A stretch of DNA of 64,000 bases. Origin: Actinomycetota bacterium (GTDB lineage Bacteria; Actinomycetota; Humimicrobiia; Hakubellales; JAMDDV01). Below are positions 1 through 7,067 of the stretch, in pieces. The notes beneath the pieces were generated by a model that was given only the letters and a program-made list of their open reading frames with translations, had not been told where the DNA came from and searched no databases. The stretch spans positions 1 to 64,000 of the forward strand of contig JAMDDV010000027.1 in NCBI GenBank assembly GCA_023488455.1, in the 5' to 3' direction. The number at the start of each line of letters is the position of its first letter. The first letter of the stretch is position 1. The position numbers and the translations under genes were made by a program.

Positions 1-200
1 GAATATTCAACATATTCTATACCAGCCTTTCTGAGAATGTCCTCCATGATGCCAGAGACATTTGCCCTCTTCACTTCTCTCCCACATATAATCATTGGCT
101 TCTTAACTACCCTATTTTTAATTATGTCCGGAATTTTCTGCACAGCACCAGCACTCAAAAAGACTCTTGGCATTCCGTTATAACTAATATCCTGTGACAA
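1..200 (-). CDS. Iron-containing alcohol dehydrogenase, N-terminal fragment (runs off the left edge)
   Basis: The visible 66 residues show the start typical of the Fe-ADH family: a short beta strand, then FLSAGAVQKIPDII, then KKPMIICGREV and a second helix ending GIEYVEY. This matches the Rossmann-like N-terminal domain that binds NAD(P)H. The catalytic metal ligands would lie beyond the edge. I chose a TTG start at 200-198 because AGGAGG lies about six bases upstream (211-206); an ATG nine codons further in has no such site. It starts 17 bases after a PIN toxin gene on the same strand and may be co-transcribed with it. Reduction of an aldehyde such as lactaldehyde or acetaldehyde would suit the microcompartment in this window, but the substrate is inferred only. 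Confidence 0.75.
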   Translation of the reverse strand, partial: MSQDISYNGMPRVFLSAGAVQKIPDIIKNRVVKKPMIICGREVKRANVSGIMEDILRKAGIEYVEY

Positions 201-217
201 TTAATCCTCCTACTCAA

Positions 218-613
218 CTAAGGCCCATAAAATTCCAGACCTTCAATACGATCAAAGTGTTTCCTGTTATTTGTCCATAGCTTTAAGTTATTAGATATAC
301 ACTGGCCTGCAACCAATATATCCCCTATAGATAGCCTAAGTTCTTTACTCACATAATTAAAAATTCTCGATGATATCCAGACCGAATCTATGCTCAAACT
401 TAAAATTTTCTCCCCTTCAAAGATGCTCATGACTTTTCCCCTGGTATCAATATCCTTGACTCCACAATAAACCTCAAAAATTGAGACGACAGAAAAAACT
501 GCCAACTCTTTAGAAATTAAATACTCGAGCTGATATGCCTCACTTAATTTATCATTTAAATAATCTACTACTATATTTGAGTCTATTAGGACTTTACCTT
601 CCAACTTTCCCAC
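218..613 (-). CDS. VapC-type PIN-domain ribonuclease toxin
   Basis: A 131-residue PIN protein. The acidic metal-binding set is visible as D11 (LIDSNIVVDYL), E47 (SIFEVYCG) and D98 (SIGDILVAG), followed by the TNN motif near residue 114. PIN toxins of this kind cleave RNA with Mg2+ until neutralised by the partner antitoxin. The gene overlaps the 3' end of the antitoxin gene by 28 bases, so translation is probably coupled; an in-frame TTG three codons further in is an alternative start. The alcohol dehydrogenase gene follows after 17 bases. Confidence 0.85.
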   Translation of the reverse strand: MGKLEGKVLIDSNIVVDYLNDKLSEAYQLEYLISKELAVFSVVSIFEVYCGVKDIDTRGKVMSIFEGEKILSLSIDSVWISSRIFNYVSKELRLSIGDILVAGQCISNNLKLWTNNRKHFDRIEGLEFYGP

Positions 614-834
614 ATTTCACTAATGATTTTTTTCGCTTCTTTGGCTTCTTCGTCAGTCAGAATCCCTCTTAATTTTCTAAAATTATCAACTCGATCTCCA
701 ATACCTTCCTTTTTGCTCAAATACTCCTCTACCGCCTCACAGACAATTTCAGAAAAGCCTCTTTTGCCTTTTAGGGCCGAGTAGGCAAGCAATTTTGCTC
801 TCAATTTATCTGACATCTCTATTGTGGTTCTCAT
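586..834 (-). CDS. Ribbon-helix-helix antitoxin (VapB-like)
   Basis: An 82-residue protein. Residues 1-45 (MRTTIEMSDKLRAKLL, then SEIVCEAVEEYLSKKEG) form the ribbon-helix-helix DNA-binding dimer motif; the charged tail would wrap the PIN toxin encoded next. A good ribosome site (AGAGGTG) precedes the ATG. A 22-base inverted repeat overlaps its predicted -10 box, which is the usual arrangement for autoregulation by a TA complex. Confidence 0.8.
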   Translation of the reverse strand: MRTTIEMSDKLRAKLLAYSALKGKRGFSEIVCEAVEEYLSKKEGIGDRVDNFRKLRGILTDEEAKEAKKIISEMWESWKVKS

Positions 835-852
835 ATTTCACCTCTATATCGC

Positions 853-887
853 GTATGCATTATAGCATTCATACATTCAAATGCAAA
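853..887 (-). promoter_or_regulatory. Promoter and palindromic operator of the RHH/PIN pair
   Basis: On the minus strand a TATAAT -10 box (864-859) follows TTTGCA (887-882) with a 17-base spacer. An inverted repeat GTATGCAT (853-860) / ATTCATAC (867-874), matching at 7 of 8 positions, straddles the -10 box. This is the expected place for an autoregulatory operator. The -35 box is weak. Confidence 0.45.
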
Positions 888-934
888 TATAAAATCAAAT
901 AACAGGTGATAAAAGTTAATTTCATGGTATTATA

Positions 935-970
935 TTTCAGATAATTATATAAAACTATAACTATCTGAAA
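935..970 (+). promoter_or_regulatory. Inverted repeat upstream of the AbiE operon (candidate AbiEi operator)
   Basis: A perfect nine-base inverted repeat, TTTCAGATA (935-943) and TATCTGAAA (962-970), ends six bases before the AbiEi start codon. AbiEi antitoxins are known to bind inverted repeats in their own promoter through the N-terminal winged helix, so this is the natural candidate site. I could not place the -35 and -10 boxes confidently. Confidence 0.5.
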
Positions 971-975
971 CAAAA

Positions 976-1572
976 ATGCAGTTAAAAGATTTTAGAAAAA
1001 AAATGCAAAAGAATATCTTCTCGAAGGAAGAAGCTCAAATTGTTGCGTTTAACACTGCCCCGAGCATATTAAAGCTACAACTCCATCAATGGGTAAAATC
1101 GGGAGAGCTTGTGACATTAAAAAGAGGCCTTTATACATTTACGGACAGACAAGTTGACAAAGTGGAGGTAGCCAGATACCTATATTCTCCCTGTTACATC
1201 AGTCTGGAGTATGCCTTAAATCTGTATGGGCTCATCCCCGACATTCCATTTGCAATGACTATGGTTACACCTAAAGCAACGAGGAAGTTCAACACTATCT
1301 TTGGTCAATTTGTATACCGCAAGATAAAAAAGGAAGCTTTCTTGGGATTCGACGAAGAAAAATTAATTGCTGAAAAAGAGAAGGCACTCGTTGATTATTT
1401 GTATTTGAATAGTAGCCATCTCTTGCCATCTACTAGCTTCTGGGAGGAGCTTAGACTTCAAAATCTTGACCATTTTGACTTCAGTAAAGCATTCTATTTT
1501 GTTGAAAAGTTTAACTCTCGAAAGTTACTCAATCTTTTGAAAAGCGTGAAGGGATATGCAAGCACTGAATAA
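976..1572 (+). CDS. AbiEi-family antitoxin (type IV toxin-antitoxin)
   Basis: A 198-residue protein. The N-terminal part (to about residue 60) reads as a winged helix ending in the typical LVTLKRGLYTF. It continues into the family's YISLEYALNLYGLIPD and VTPKATRKF segments. AbiEi represses its own operon and counteracts AbiEii without forming a stable complex with it. Such pairs give abortive infection against phage in lactococci and stabilise mobile DNA elsewhere. The AbiEii gene starts inside its last codons. Confidence 0.85.
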   Translation: MQLKDFRKKMQKNIFSKEEAQIVAFNTAPSILKLQLHQWVKSGELVTLKRGLYTFTDRQVDKVEVARYLYSPCYISLEYALNLYGLIPDIPFAMTMVTPKATRKFNTIFGQFVYRKIKKEAFLGFDEEKLIAEKEKALVDYLYLNSSHLLPSTSFWEELRLQNLDHFDFSKAFYFVEKFNSRKLLNLLKSVKGYASTE

Positions 1573-2392
1573 TATTGTCAGTCAGGCAAGAATAGAAAAA
1601 CCAGGAGTATCATCTGAAGAATTGATCAACACTGTCCGAGAATATCTGCAGATAATCACCCTCAAATCAATTTACCAGTCAAAGTTTGGTCAGGGTTTAT
1701 CCTTTATGGGCGGAACCTGTCTTCGGATATGCTACGATCTTAAAAGATATTCAGAAGACCTCGATTTTGCACTCGATAAAAAAATAGCCGGATATGATTT
1801 CCAAAATTTGAATCAACGCATTCAAAAAGACCTCTTGATTAGAAACATCGATGCTGATTTCAAGGCAAGCCAGGACAAGACTGTACAAAAAGCTTTTATT
1901 AAAATAAAAAATTTATTAGAGCCGCTTGGCTTATCCAAAATAAAAGACCAGAAATTGCACATAAAGATCGAAGTAGACACAAATCCCGTGGATATAAAAT
2001 ATGGCGTGAGAGAGACTTTCTTCGTAAGTAAATACAATGAAATCTTTCCGATCCTAAAACATGATCTGTCGACACTTTTTGCTGGCAAAATACTCGCCAT
2101 TTTATGCCGCCCCTACAGAAGAGGACGTGATTTTTATGACCTTATCTGGTATTTAAATCGAAAGTCAAAAATCAATTTCGATTATCTAAATGAAGGCCTG
2201 AAACAAGCCAATAACCCAAAATACTTCTCTGAAGACGAAGAGGTCTTTAAGGAGCTGGCCAATATTATTGATCAAATTAAACCTGATTTCATCTTGAAAG
2301 ATATAGGGCAATTCCTTGAGGACCCGTCAGAAGAAGTCTGGATCAATCGATACAGCGAAGTCTTCTCTCAATTAATAAGCTCCGCACACTGA
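1556..2392 (+). CDS. AbiEii-family nucleotidyltransferase toxin
   Basis: A 278-residue protein with the nucleotidyltransferase signature. MGGTCLRICYDLKRYSEDLDFAL gives the GGT-LR and S-DLDF motifs with two metal-binding aspartates (about residues 66-68). A further acidic position lies in IKIEVDTNP. AbiEii/MenT-type enzymes transfer nucleotides, with tRNA a known target of some members. The start overlaps abiEi by 17 bases, with GAAGGG just ahead of the ATG. The pair looks intact. Confidence 0.87.
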   Translation: MQALNNIVSQARIEKPGVSSEELINTVREYLQIITLKSIYQSKFGQGLSFMGGTCLRICYDLKRYSEDLDFALDKKIAGYDFQNLNQRIQKDLLIRNIDADFKASQDKTVQKAFIKIKNLLEPLGLSKIKDQKLHIKIEVDTNPVDIKYGVRETFFVSKYNEIFPILKHDLSTLFAGKILAILCRPYRRGRDFYDLIWYLNRKSKINFDYLNEGLKQANNPKYFSEDEEVFKELANIIDQIKPDFILKDIGQFLEDPSEEVWINRYSEVFSQLISSAH

Positions 2393-2409
2393 TACTGATT
2401 TTGTAGACC

Positions 2410-2496
2410 TGGTGCCCGAGGTCGGGGTCGAACCGACACGCCCTTTCGGACAACGGATTTTAAGTCCGTTGCGTCTGCCAATTCCGCCACTCGGGC
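2410..2496 (-). tRNA. tRNA-Leu (anticodon UAA), CCA encoded
   Basis: The minus strand folds as a class II tRNA. The acceptor stem is GCCCGAG / CTCGGGC, followed by discriminator A and an encoded CCA (2412-2410). The anticodon arm ACGGA-CTTAAAA-TCCGT gives anticodon TAA (2462-2460). A long variable arm GTCCGAAAGGGC and the T loop GGTTCGACC are visible. It lies between two TA operons; tRNA genes are common flanks of inserted DNA, but I see no attachment-site duplication. Confidence 0.96.
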
Positions 2497-2615
2497 ACCT
2501 GGCAAGATATTACATCAACATAACGATCAAATTCAAGAAAAATAAATCTAGCATTAATTGACATTATTCAGCAATATTGATAATATTTTGACACTATTTA
2601 GAAGGAAAATACATT

Positions 2616-3038
2616 ATGGAAACCTCAAATAAATATAAAGAACTTAAGCTCCTCTCGGTTAAAGATGTAGCTGAGATTACACAAGCAGGACTATCCACCG
2701 TTCGTGGATGGATCAGGGATGGAAAGCTAAAGTCCGTAAAAGTTGGACATTTTCGCCGTATTCGAGCTACTGACCTCGAGAAATTTATCATGGCTGCCGA
2801 GAGCAATCGTTCATCTAAATTCAGATCTGACGAGGAATCATTCCTGATAAAGGAAAACCAGGAAGAATACGCTGAACCCGATGAAAGCGATATCGAGTAC
2901 TGGGAAAAGCGCTTCCCTCCCCTGAAAAAAGGTGATCCAATCTTTGATATTATTGGTATCGGGGAGAGCGGGCTTACCGACGTCTCTGAAAACGTGGATA
3001 AATACTTGTACCAGATATTTCAAGAAGAAAATAAATGA
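2616..3038 (+). CDS. Antitoxin with excisionase-like HTH domain and conserved toxin-binding tail
   Basis: A 140-residue protein. Residues 11-58 are a MerR/excisionase-type helix-turn-helix (LLSVKDVAEITQAGLSTVRGW, then VGHFRRI). After an acidic linker the C-terminus (about 107-132) runs DPIFDIIGIGESGL...DKYLY. The same kind of tail ends the ribbon-helix-helix antitoxin at 60636, whose partner is also a related PIN toxin, so the tail is inferred to bind the toxin. The stop codon overlaps the toxin start (ATGA). A candidate promoter, TTGACA at 2558 and TAATAT at 2581 with a 17-base spacer, lies upstream. Confidence 0.8.
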   Translation: METSNKYKELKLLSVKDVAEITQAGLSTVRGWIRDGKLKSVKVGHFRRIRATDLEKFIMAAESNRSSKFRSDEESFLIKENQEEYAEPDESDIEYWEKRFPPLKKGDPIFDIIGIGESGLTDVSENVDKYLYQIFQEENK

Positions 3039-3484
3039 CCTTTTATATCAGAATTCCTCTCTCAATTAAGGAACGACTTTTATTCATCGATACCAGTGCA
3101 TACTATGCATCAATAGATAAAAGTGATGCCCATCATAAAATTGCAATACAATTTTTTGCCTTAATTGAAAAAGAAGGTTTGAGACCTGTTACAAGCAACT
3201 TTGTTCTAGCTGAATCTCATACCCTCATTATAAATAACCCTAGGCTCGGATACTGGGCTGCGAGTTTATTTCTTGAGAAAATCAATTCAAGCGAGAAAAA
3301 GCCAGAAAGAATTTCAGAAAATGATGAAGAGAGAGCATATGAAATCATAGTAAAGTATAAAGATAAAGATTTTACATATACAGATGCGACCAGCTTTGCG
3401 CTAATGGAGAGACTTGGCATTACTCGCGTTTTTACTTTTGACTCGCACTTCAGCCAATATGGTTTTACAACTATCACCAAATAA
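3035..3484 (+). CDS. PIN-domain ribonuclease toxin, partner of the HTH-tail antitoxin
   Basis: A 149-residue PIN protein. The active-site acids are D19 (LLFIDTSAYYA), E60 (NFVLAESHTL), D117 (FTYTDATSFA) and D136 (VFTFDSHF). It resembles the PIN toxin at 60871 along its length, notably in DKSD, the F-YTD-SFA segment and the TFD/TLD motif. Translation is coupled to the antitoxin by a four-base ATGA overlap. It ends 15 bases from the convergent ABC ATPase gene. Confidence 0.87.
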   Translation: MTFYIRIPLSIKERLLFIDTSAYYASIDKSDAHHKIAIQFFALIEKEGLRPVTSNFVLAESHTLIINNPRLGYWAASLFLEKINSSEKKPERISENDEERAYEIIVKYKDKDFTYTDATSFALMERLGITRVFTFDSHFSQYGFTTITK

Positions 3485-3499
3485 TTTAAAAGCAAACCT

Positions 3500-4282
3500 C
3501 TATAGGTATTTTTTTACTTTTATATTATTATCCTCAATTCCTATTATTTTTTTAACAATTGCATCAGTTGTGGTGTCGGATGCTCTACAATCTTCAACTT
3601 TGATTCCATGTCTTAACACTACTATCCTATCAGCAACTTCAAATACATCCTGAATGCGATGGCTAATCATAACTGCAGAGATCCCTTTTCCTTTGAAATC
3701 GATTACCAAATCTAAAACTTTTCTGGTCTCTTTTATTGATAATGCCGAAGTTGGTTCATCCATGATTATAACTTTGGCATTAAAATGAAGAGCGCGAGCA
3801 ATTGCAATTGATTGCTGTTGCCCTCCCGATAAATTACTTGCTTCTGTTTGCACTGACCCTACTTGAATCTTGAGACTTTCCAGAGATTCCATGGTCTCTT
3901 TCCTCATACGTTTTTTATCAATCCTTATTTTTAGAAAATTTCCTATTAAACCAGTTTTGAGTTCCTTACCCAAAAACATATTTGCATCAACACTCAAGCA
4001 TCTAATCAAAGCTAAATCTTGATAAATCATTTCAATTCCAAGGTCCCTAGCATCTTTAGGGCTTTTATATTTGATTTCTATACCCTCAAAGAATATTGAT
4101 CCTTCGTCCTGCTGAATAGCACCGCTTAAAATTTTCATTAGTGTTGATTTACCTGCAGCATTATCTCCAACAAGTCCAAGAACTTCACCTTTATTTAGGT
4201 ATAAATCCACATTACTTAACGCTTGAAGGCCTCCAAACCGCTTTGATATATTTTTCATATCAACTAAGTGTACATTTTGCAT
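3500..4282 (-). CDS. Sugar ABC transporter ATP-binding protein (single-domain, FrcA type)
   Basis: A 260-residue ATPase with one nucleotide-binding domain. It has Walker A GDNAAGKST (about residues 38-46), Q-loop MIYQDLAL, signature LSGGQQQS, Walker B VIIMDEPTSAL and the switch histidine in ISHRI. Most CUT2-class importers use a double ATPase of about 500 residues; this short form resembles FrcA, which dimerises. It is the last gene of the LacI-controlled operon starting at 8267 and serves the permease just upstream. Confidence 0.9.
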   Translation of the reverse strand: MQNVHLVDMKNISKRFGGLQALSNVDLYLNKGEVLGLVGDNAAGKSTLMKILSGAIQQDEGSIFFEGIEIKYKSPKDARDLGIEMIYQDLALIRCLSVDANMFLGKELKTGLIGNFLKIRIDKKRMRKETMESLESLKIQVGSVQTEASNLSGGQQQSIAIARALHFNAKVIIMDEPTSALSIKETRKVLDLVIDFKGKGISAVMISHRIQDVFEVADRIVVLRHGIKVEDCRASDTTTDAIVKKIIGIEDNNIKVKKYL

Positions 4283-4316
4283 AGAAAATCACCTTAACCA
4301 AATTATTAATTCAAAA

Positions 4317-5300
4317 CTACTTTCTTCTTTTTTCCCGCCTCATAATATCCAGAGCAACTGCGCCTATTAACACAATACCCCTAATAACATTCTGCCAATA
4401 TGAAGACACATATGTTAAGGTAAAACCGTTACTTAGAGTTGATAAAAAAGCGACACCCAAAATCGTCCCCCAGATGTTACCCACACCACCTGAGATGCTT
4501 GTTCCGCCAAGAATCACCGCAGCAATCACCGGGAGCTCCAATCCAATTCCAGCTATCGGAGAACCTGTTTTCATTTTGGCAGCAAGAAATACTCCACCTA
4601 TTGCAGCTGTTATCCCTGATATTACAAAAGCCATAATTTTCATTCTATTTACATTAATGCCAAACAGCTCTGATATATCCGAGCTGCCACCAACAGCATA
4701 TATTCTTCTTCCAAATACCGTGAAATTTAAAATAAAATAAAGGACTAAACAGATAATCAAAGCAACAATAAAAGGTATAGGTATACCAATCAAAGACCCT
4801 CTACCAAGATTTTCAAAAGGTTTATTATTCAATCCAATTGACTTTCCATTTGTGACTATATATGCCAGACCTCTAAAAATAGCCATTGTGCCAAGCGTAG
4901 TTATAAGAGGATTAACCTTAAATTTCGTTGTAATAATCCCATTTAAATATCCGATAAATACCCCACTCGTTATCGTAATGAAGATTGCCACTATGAAATT
5001 GACATTATTCACCAATAATAGAGCCATAATCATGCCGCAGAAGGCAAGTATTGAAGCTATTGATAAATCAGGCATACCACATATTAAAACTATAGTTTCG
5101 CCAGCTGCTAACATGAGAGTAATTGCAAGAGCAAGCGCAATGTTTAAAAAGTTATTAATTTGTAAGAAATATGGAGAAAGAAATGAAAAAATTATAAATG
5201 CTATAATAAAAGCAATTGATAATCCTTGCTTTGCAAAAAATTCACCTAAGCGACCCCAAATCATTTTTCTACCTTCAATTGATCTAACATTTACAACCAT
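4317..5300 (-). CDS. Sugar ABC transporter permease (RbsC/FrcC family)
   Basis: A 327-residue, very hydrophobic protein with about eight to ten membrane segments. The family loop VIAAVILGGTSISGGVGNIWGTILGV (about residues 255-280) couples to the ATPase, and the segment GLAYIVTNG is also typical. It carries a pentose- or hexose-type sugar across the membrane. It lies between the binding-protein gene, from which a strong hairpin separates it, and the ATPase gene. Confidence 0.92.
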   Translation of the reverse strand: MVVNVRSIEGRKMIWGRLGEFFAKQGLSIAFIIAFIIFSFLSPYFLQINNFLNIALALAITLMLAAGETIVLICGMPDLSIASILAFCGMIMALLLVNNVNFIVAIFITITSGVFIGYLNGIITTKFKVNPLITTLGTMAIFRGLAYIVTNGKSIGLNNKPFENLGRGSLIGIPIPFIVALIICLVLYFILNFTVFGRRIYAVGGSSDISELFGINVNRMKIMAFVISGITAAIGGVFLAAKMKTGSPIAGIGLELPVIAAVILGGTSISGGVGNIWGTILGVAFLSTLSNGFTLTYVSSYWQNVIRGIVLIGAVALDIMRREKRRK

Positions 5301-5410
5301 AAAGTGCTCCTAGGCTATTATGTAATTCATTGTTAAAAACCATTTAAAATGATTACTGAGCCTAAAAACTAATAAATTTTATATATAATCGGAAGAATAT
5401 TTTTATGGAC

Positions 5411-5442
5411 TGGGGATGACAATCTAGATTTTATCATCCCCA
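5411..5442 (-). repeat. Intercistronic hairpin after the sugar-binding protein gene
   Basis: TGGGGATGA (5411-5419) pairs perfectly with TCATCCCCA (5434-5442), and the loop contains the palindrome AATCTAGATT. In the transcript it falls just after the binding-protein stop and before the permease. Hairpins here commonly protect the upstream message or stop part of transcription, raising the level of the binding protein relative to the membrane parts. There is no clear U-run, so I do not call a full terminator. Confidence 0.6.
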
Positions 5443-5471
5443 TATTTTAACTCACTTACAATAATTTAGAC

Positions 5472-6566
5472 TTACTCTCCAAAAATTTTTGGATATTGTT
5501 CTTTAACATTCTCTTTTGTTGTCAGCGTATGTTCAGTGTATTTAATATCTTCGTTGGTTAATTTCTCTCCCTTAGCAAGTCTAACCATTGCAGCAACTAA
5601 TGCAGCGGCTTGTCTATCCGGGAAATAACTTGTTGTCGCCCAAAAGGAAGATTCGGGGTCAGCAATCATCCTTAGAAAAACTTCTCCCGAACCACTCTGA
5701 CCAATAACAATGGATTTATCATCTTTCCCAGCAGCCTCTAATGCCAGAACTGCACCAGCAGCGTTGCTGTCATCATTTCCTGCAAAAACAATATATGCAT
5801 CGCGGGGATTAGCTGTTATTATATCTGCCATAACAGCTTCAGAATCAGCCTGTGTATAACCGCTATCATAATTTACTACGATATCTTTATAAACGTTTTT
5901 GCGAAGATCTTCCAATTTGTAGTCCTTAAAGGCTGGGACCTTTTCCACTATTGGAGTAAGGAACCCATCGCTACGATCGACTACAGCCTGGAATTGTGGC
6001 AGGTCTAGTATCACGATCAATGGTATGTCTTTGGGATCTTCGTAGTTCTTTATTATATAATCTGCTGCCCATTCGCCAGCTATCTTTCCAACGCGGAAGT
6101 TATCAGCTCCAAGATATAAAGCTCCCTCAATTGGAGTGTCTGATGCAATAAGCGGTACTCCGGCCTCATCACAAATTTCTTTAAATGCTGGGCCAAGTTT
6201 ATCATCCATCAATATAGTTGAGACTGCTTTTGCTCCCATTGCTATCGCATCTCTTAGATCACTGAGCATCTTGTCATTATCATACTTTGCATCTGTGATA
6301 ATTACTTCGACCCCAAGCTCCTCAGCCTTTGCTTTTGCTCCTTCAGCCATCCACATAAACCACTCTATATCCATTGCGGGACTGATAAATGCTACTTTAA
6401 TCTTTTCTTCTGGTGTTGTTTCTTCAGCTGCTGTGGTTTCCGTCACGGTAGCTTCTTCAACCACTGGTGGTTTTTGCGCACAGGAACTAAATATAAATGC
6501 TAATACTGAGATCAACAAGATAATAGCTACAGTTATAGAAGTTTTAGTCATTTTTTTCATAATCAT
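5472..6566 (-). CDS. Sugar ABC transporter substrate-binding lipoprotein
   Basis: A 364-residue protein of the RbsB/periplasmic-binding type I fold. A basic start and hydrophobic stretch end in the lipobox FSSC, so C29 would be lipid-anchored. A low-complexity Thr/Glu linker (about 33-53) leads to the binding domain KIKVAFISPAMDIEW. GADNFRVGKIAGEWAADYI and the VFAGNDDSNAAGA motif are typical sugar-binding regions. AGGAGG precedes the ATG. The ligand cannot be read from sequence. Confidence 0.92.
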   Translation of the reverse strand: MIMKKMTKTSITVAIILLISVLAFIFSSCAQKPPVVEEATVTETTAAEETTPEEKIKVAFISPAMDIEWFMWMAEGAKAKAEELGVEVIITDAKYDNDKMLSDLRDAIAMGAKAVSTILMDDKLGPAFKEICDEAGVPLIASDTPIEGALYLGADNFRVGKIAGEWAADYIIKNYEDPKDIPLIVILDLPQFQAVVDRSDGFLTPIVEKVPAFKDYKLEDLRKNVYKDIVVNYDSGYTQADSEAVMADIITANPRDAYIVFAGNDDSNAAGAVLALEAAGKDDKSIVIGQSGSGEVFLRMIADPESSFWATTSYFPDRQAAALVAAMVRLAKGEKLTNEDIKYTEHTLTTKENVKEQYPKIFGE

Positions 6567-6667
6567 CTTTCCTCCTTTCGTTACTAGTCATCTCAAAGAT
6601 CATTTCTAATTTTATCACCAATCACCCCCTATCTCTTTTATATCCACTTTATCCAATAAACATCTTT

Positions 6668-7060
6668 TCAAACTGGAAATGCCATTAAATCTACATAAGC
6701 CAAATTTGGCTGTGTAACATCCATTCTTCCGAACTGAACGATAACTTCTACATTGCTTTTAATCCTAAGGGCATATTGCGTTAAACGTGGAATTTCAACG
6801 TTACCAATATCGTGCGGCTTATCCATTCTGAAGCATTTGATTCTCCGAGCAGGTACCAATAACTTTATATTCTCGATCGGCTCCTTATCTTCAAAGTATA
6901 TGTCTATTAATATCTCTGCATCTTTATCCTGGCAATTAAGCACCATCAAAGATTCATGCCCCTCAAGATTGGAACAGGATGCCACTTCTTTAGCTGGAAT
7001 CCAACCATCTGCAACATACCAGGTTTTAGAACCGCGTTTTATGTTATCTTTTTTTTCCAT
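6668..7060 (-). CDS. ASRT-family small protein (Anabaena sensory rhodopsin transducer-like)
   Basis: A 130-residue protein with the ASRT pattern: W-YVADGWIPA near the start, ESLMVLNCQDKDAEILIDIYFEDKEPI, then LLVPARRIKCFRM and VEVIVQFGRMD. ASRT is a small beta-sandwich tetramer first known as partner of a photosensory rhodopsin; most bacterial members have no rhodopsin nearby and the family has been proposed to bind small molecules, probably carbohydrates. Here it lies inside a sugar-uptake operon between the M24 protein and the binding protein, and I see no rhodopsin gene in this window. Its role here is inferred to be sugar-related. Confidence 0.85.
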   Translation of the reverse strand: MEKKDNIKRGSKTWYVADGWIPAKEVASCSNLEGHESLMVLNCQDKDAEILIDIYFEDKEPIENIKLLVPARRIKCFRMDKPHDIGNVEIPRLTQYALRIKSNVEVIVQFGRMDVTQPNLAYVDLMAFPV

Positions 7061-7067
7061 TTGATCT

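Noticed and set aside
2393..2615. Integration site at tRNA-Leu
   Set aside because: No integrase and no duplicated tRNA end are visible in the window; TA pairs on both sides are of unrelated types.
3414..3653. Plus-strand 79-residue frame
   Set aside because: It overlaps the PIN toxin end and runs antisense to the ABC ATPase; composition is that of a reverse-strand shadow.
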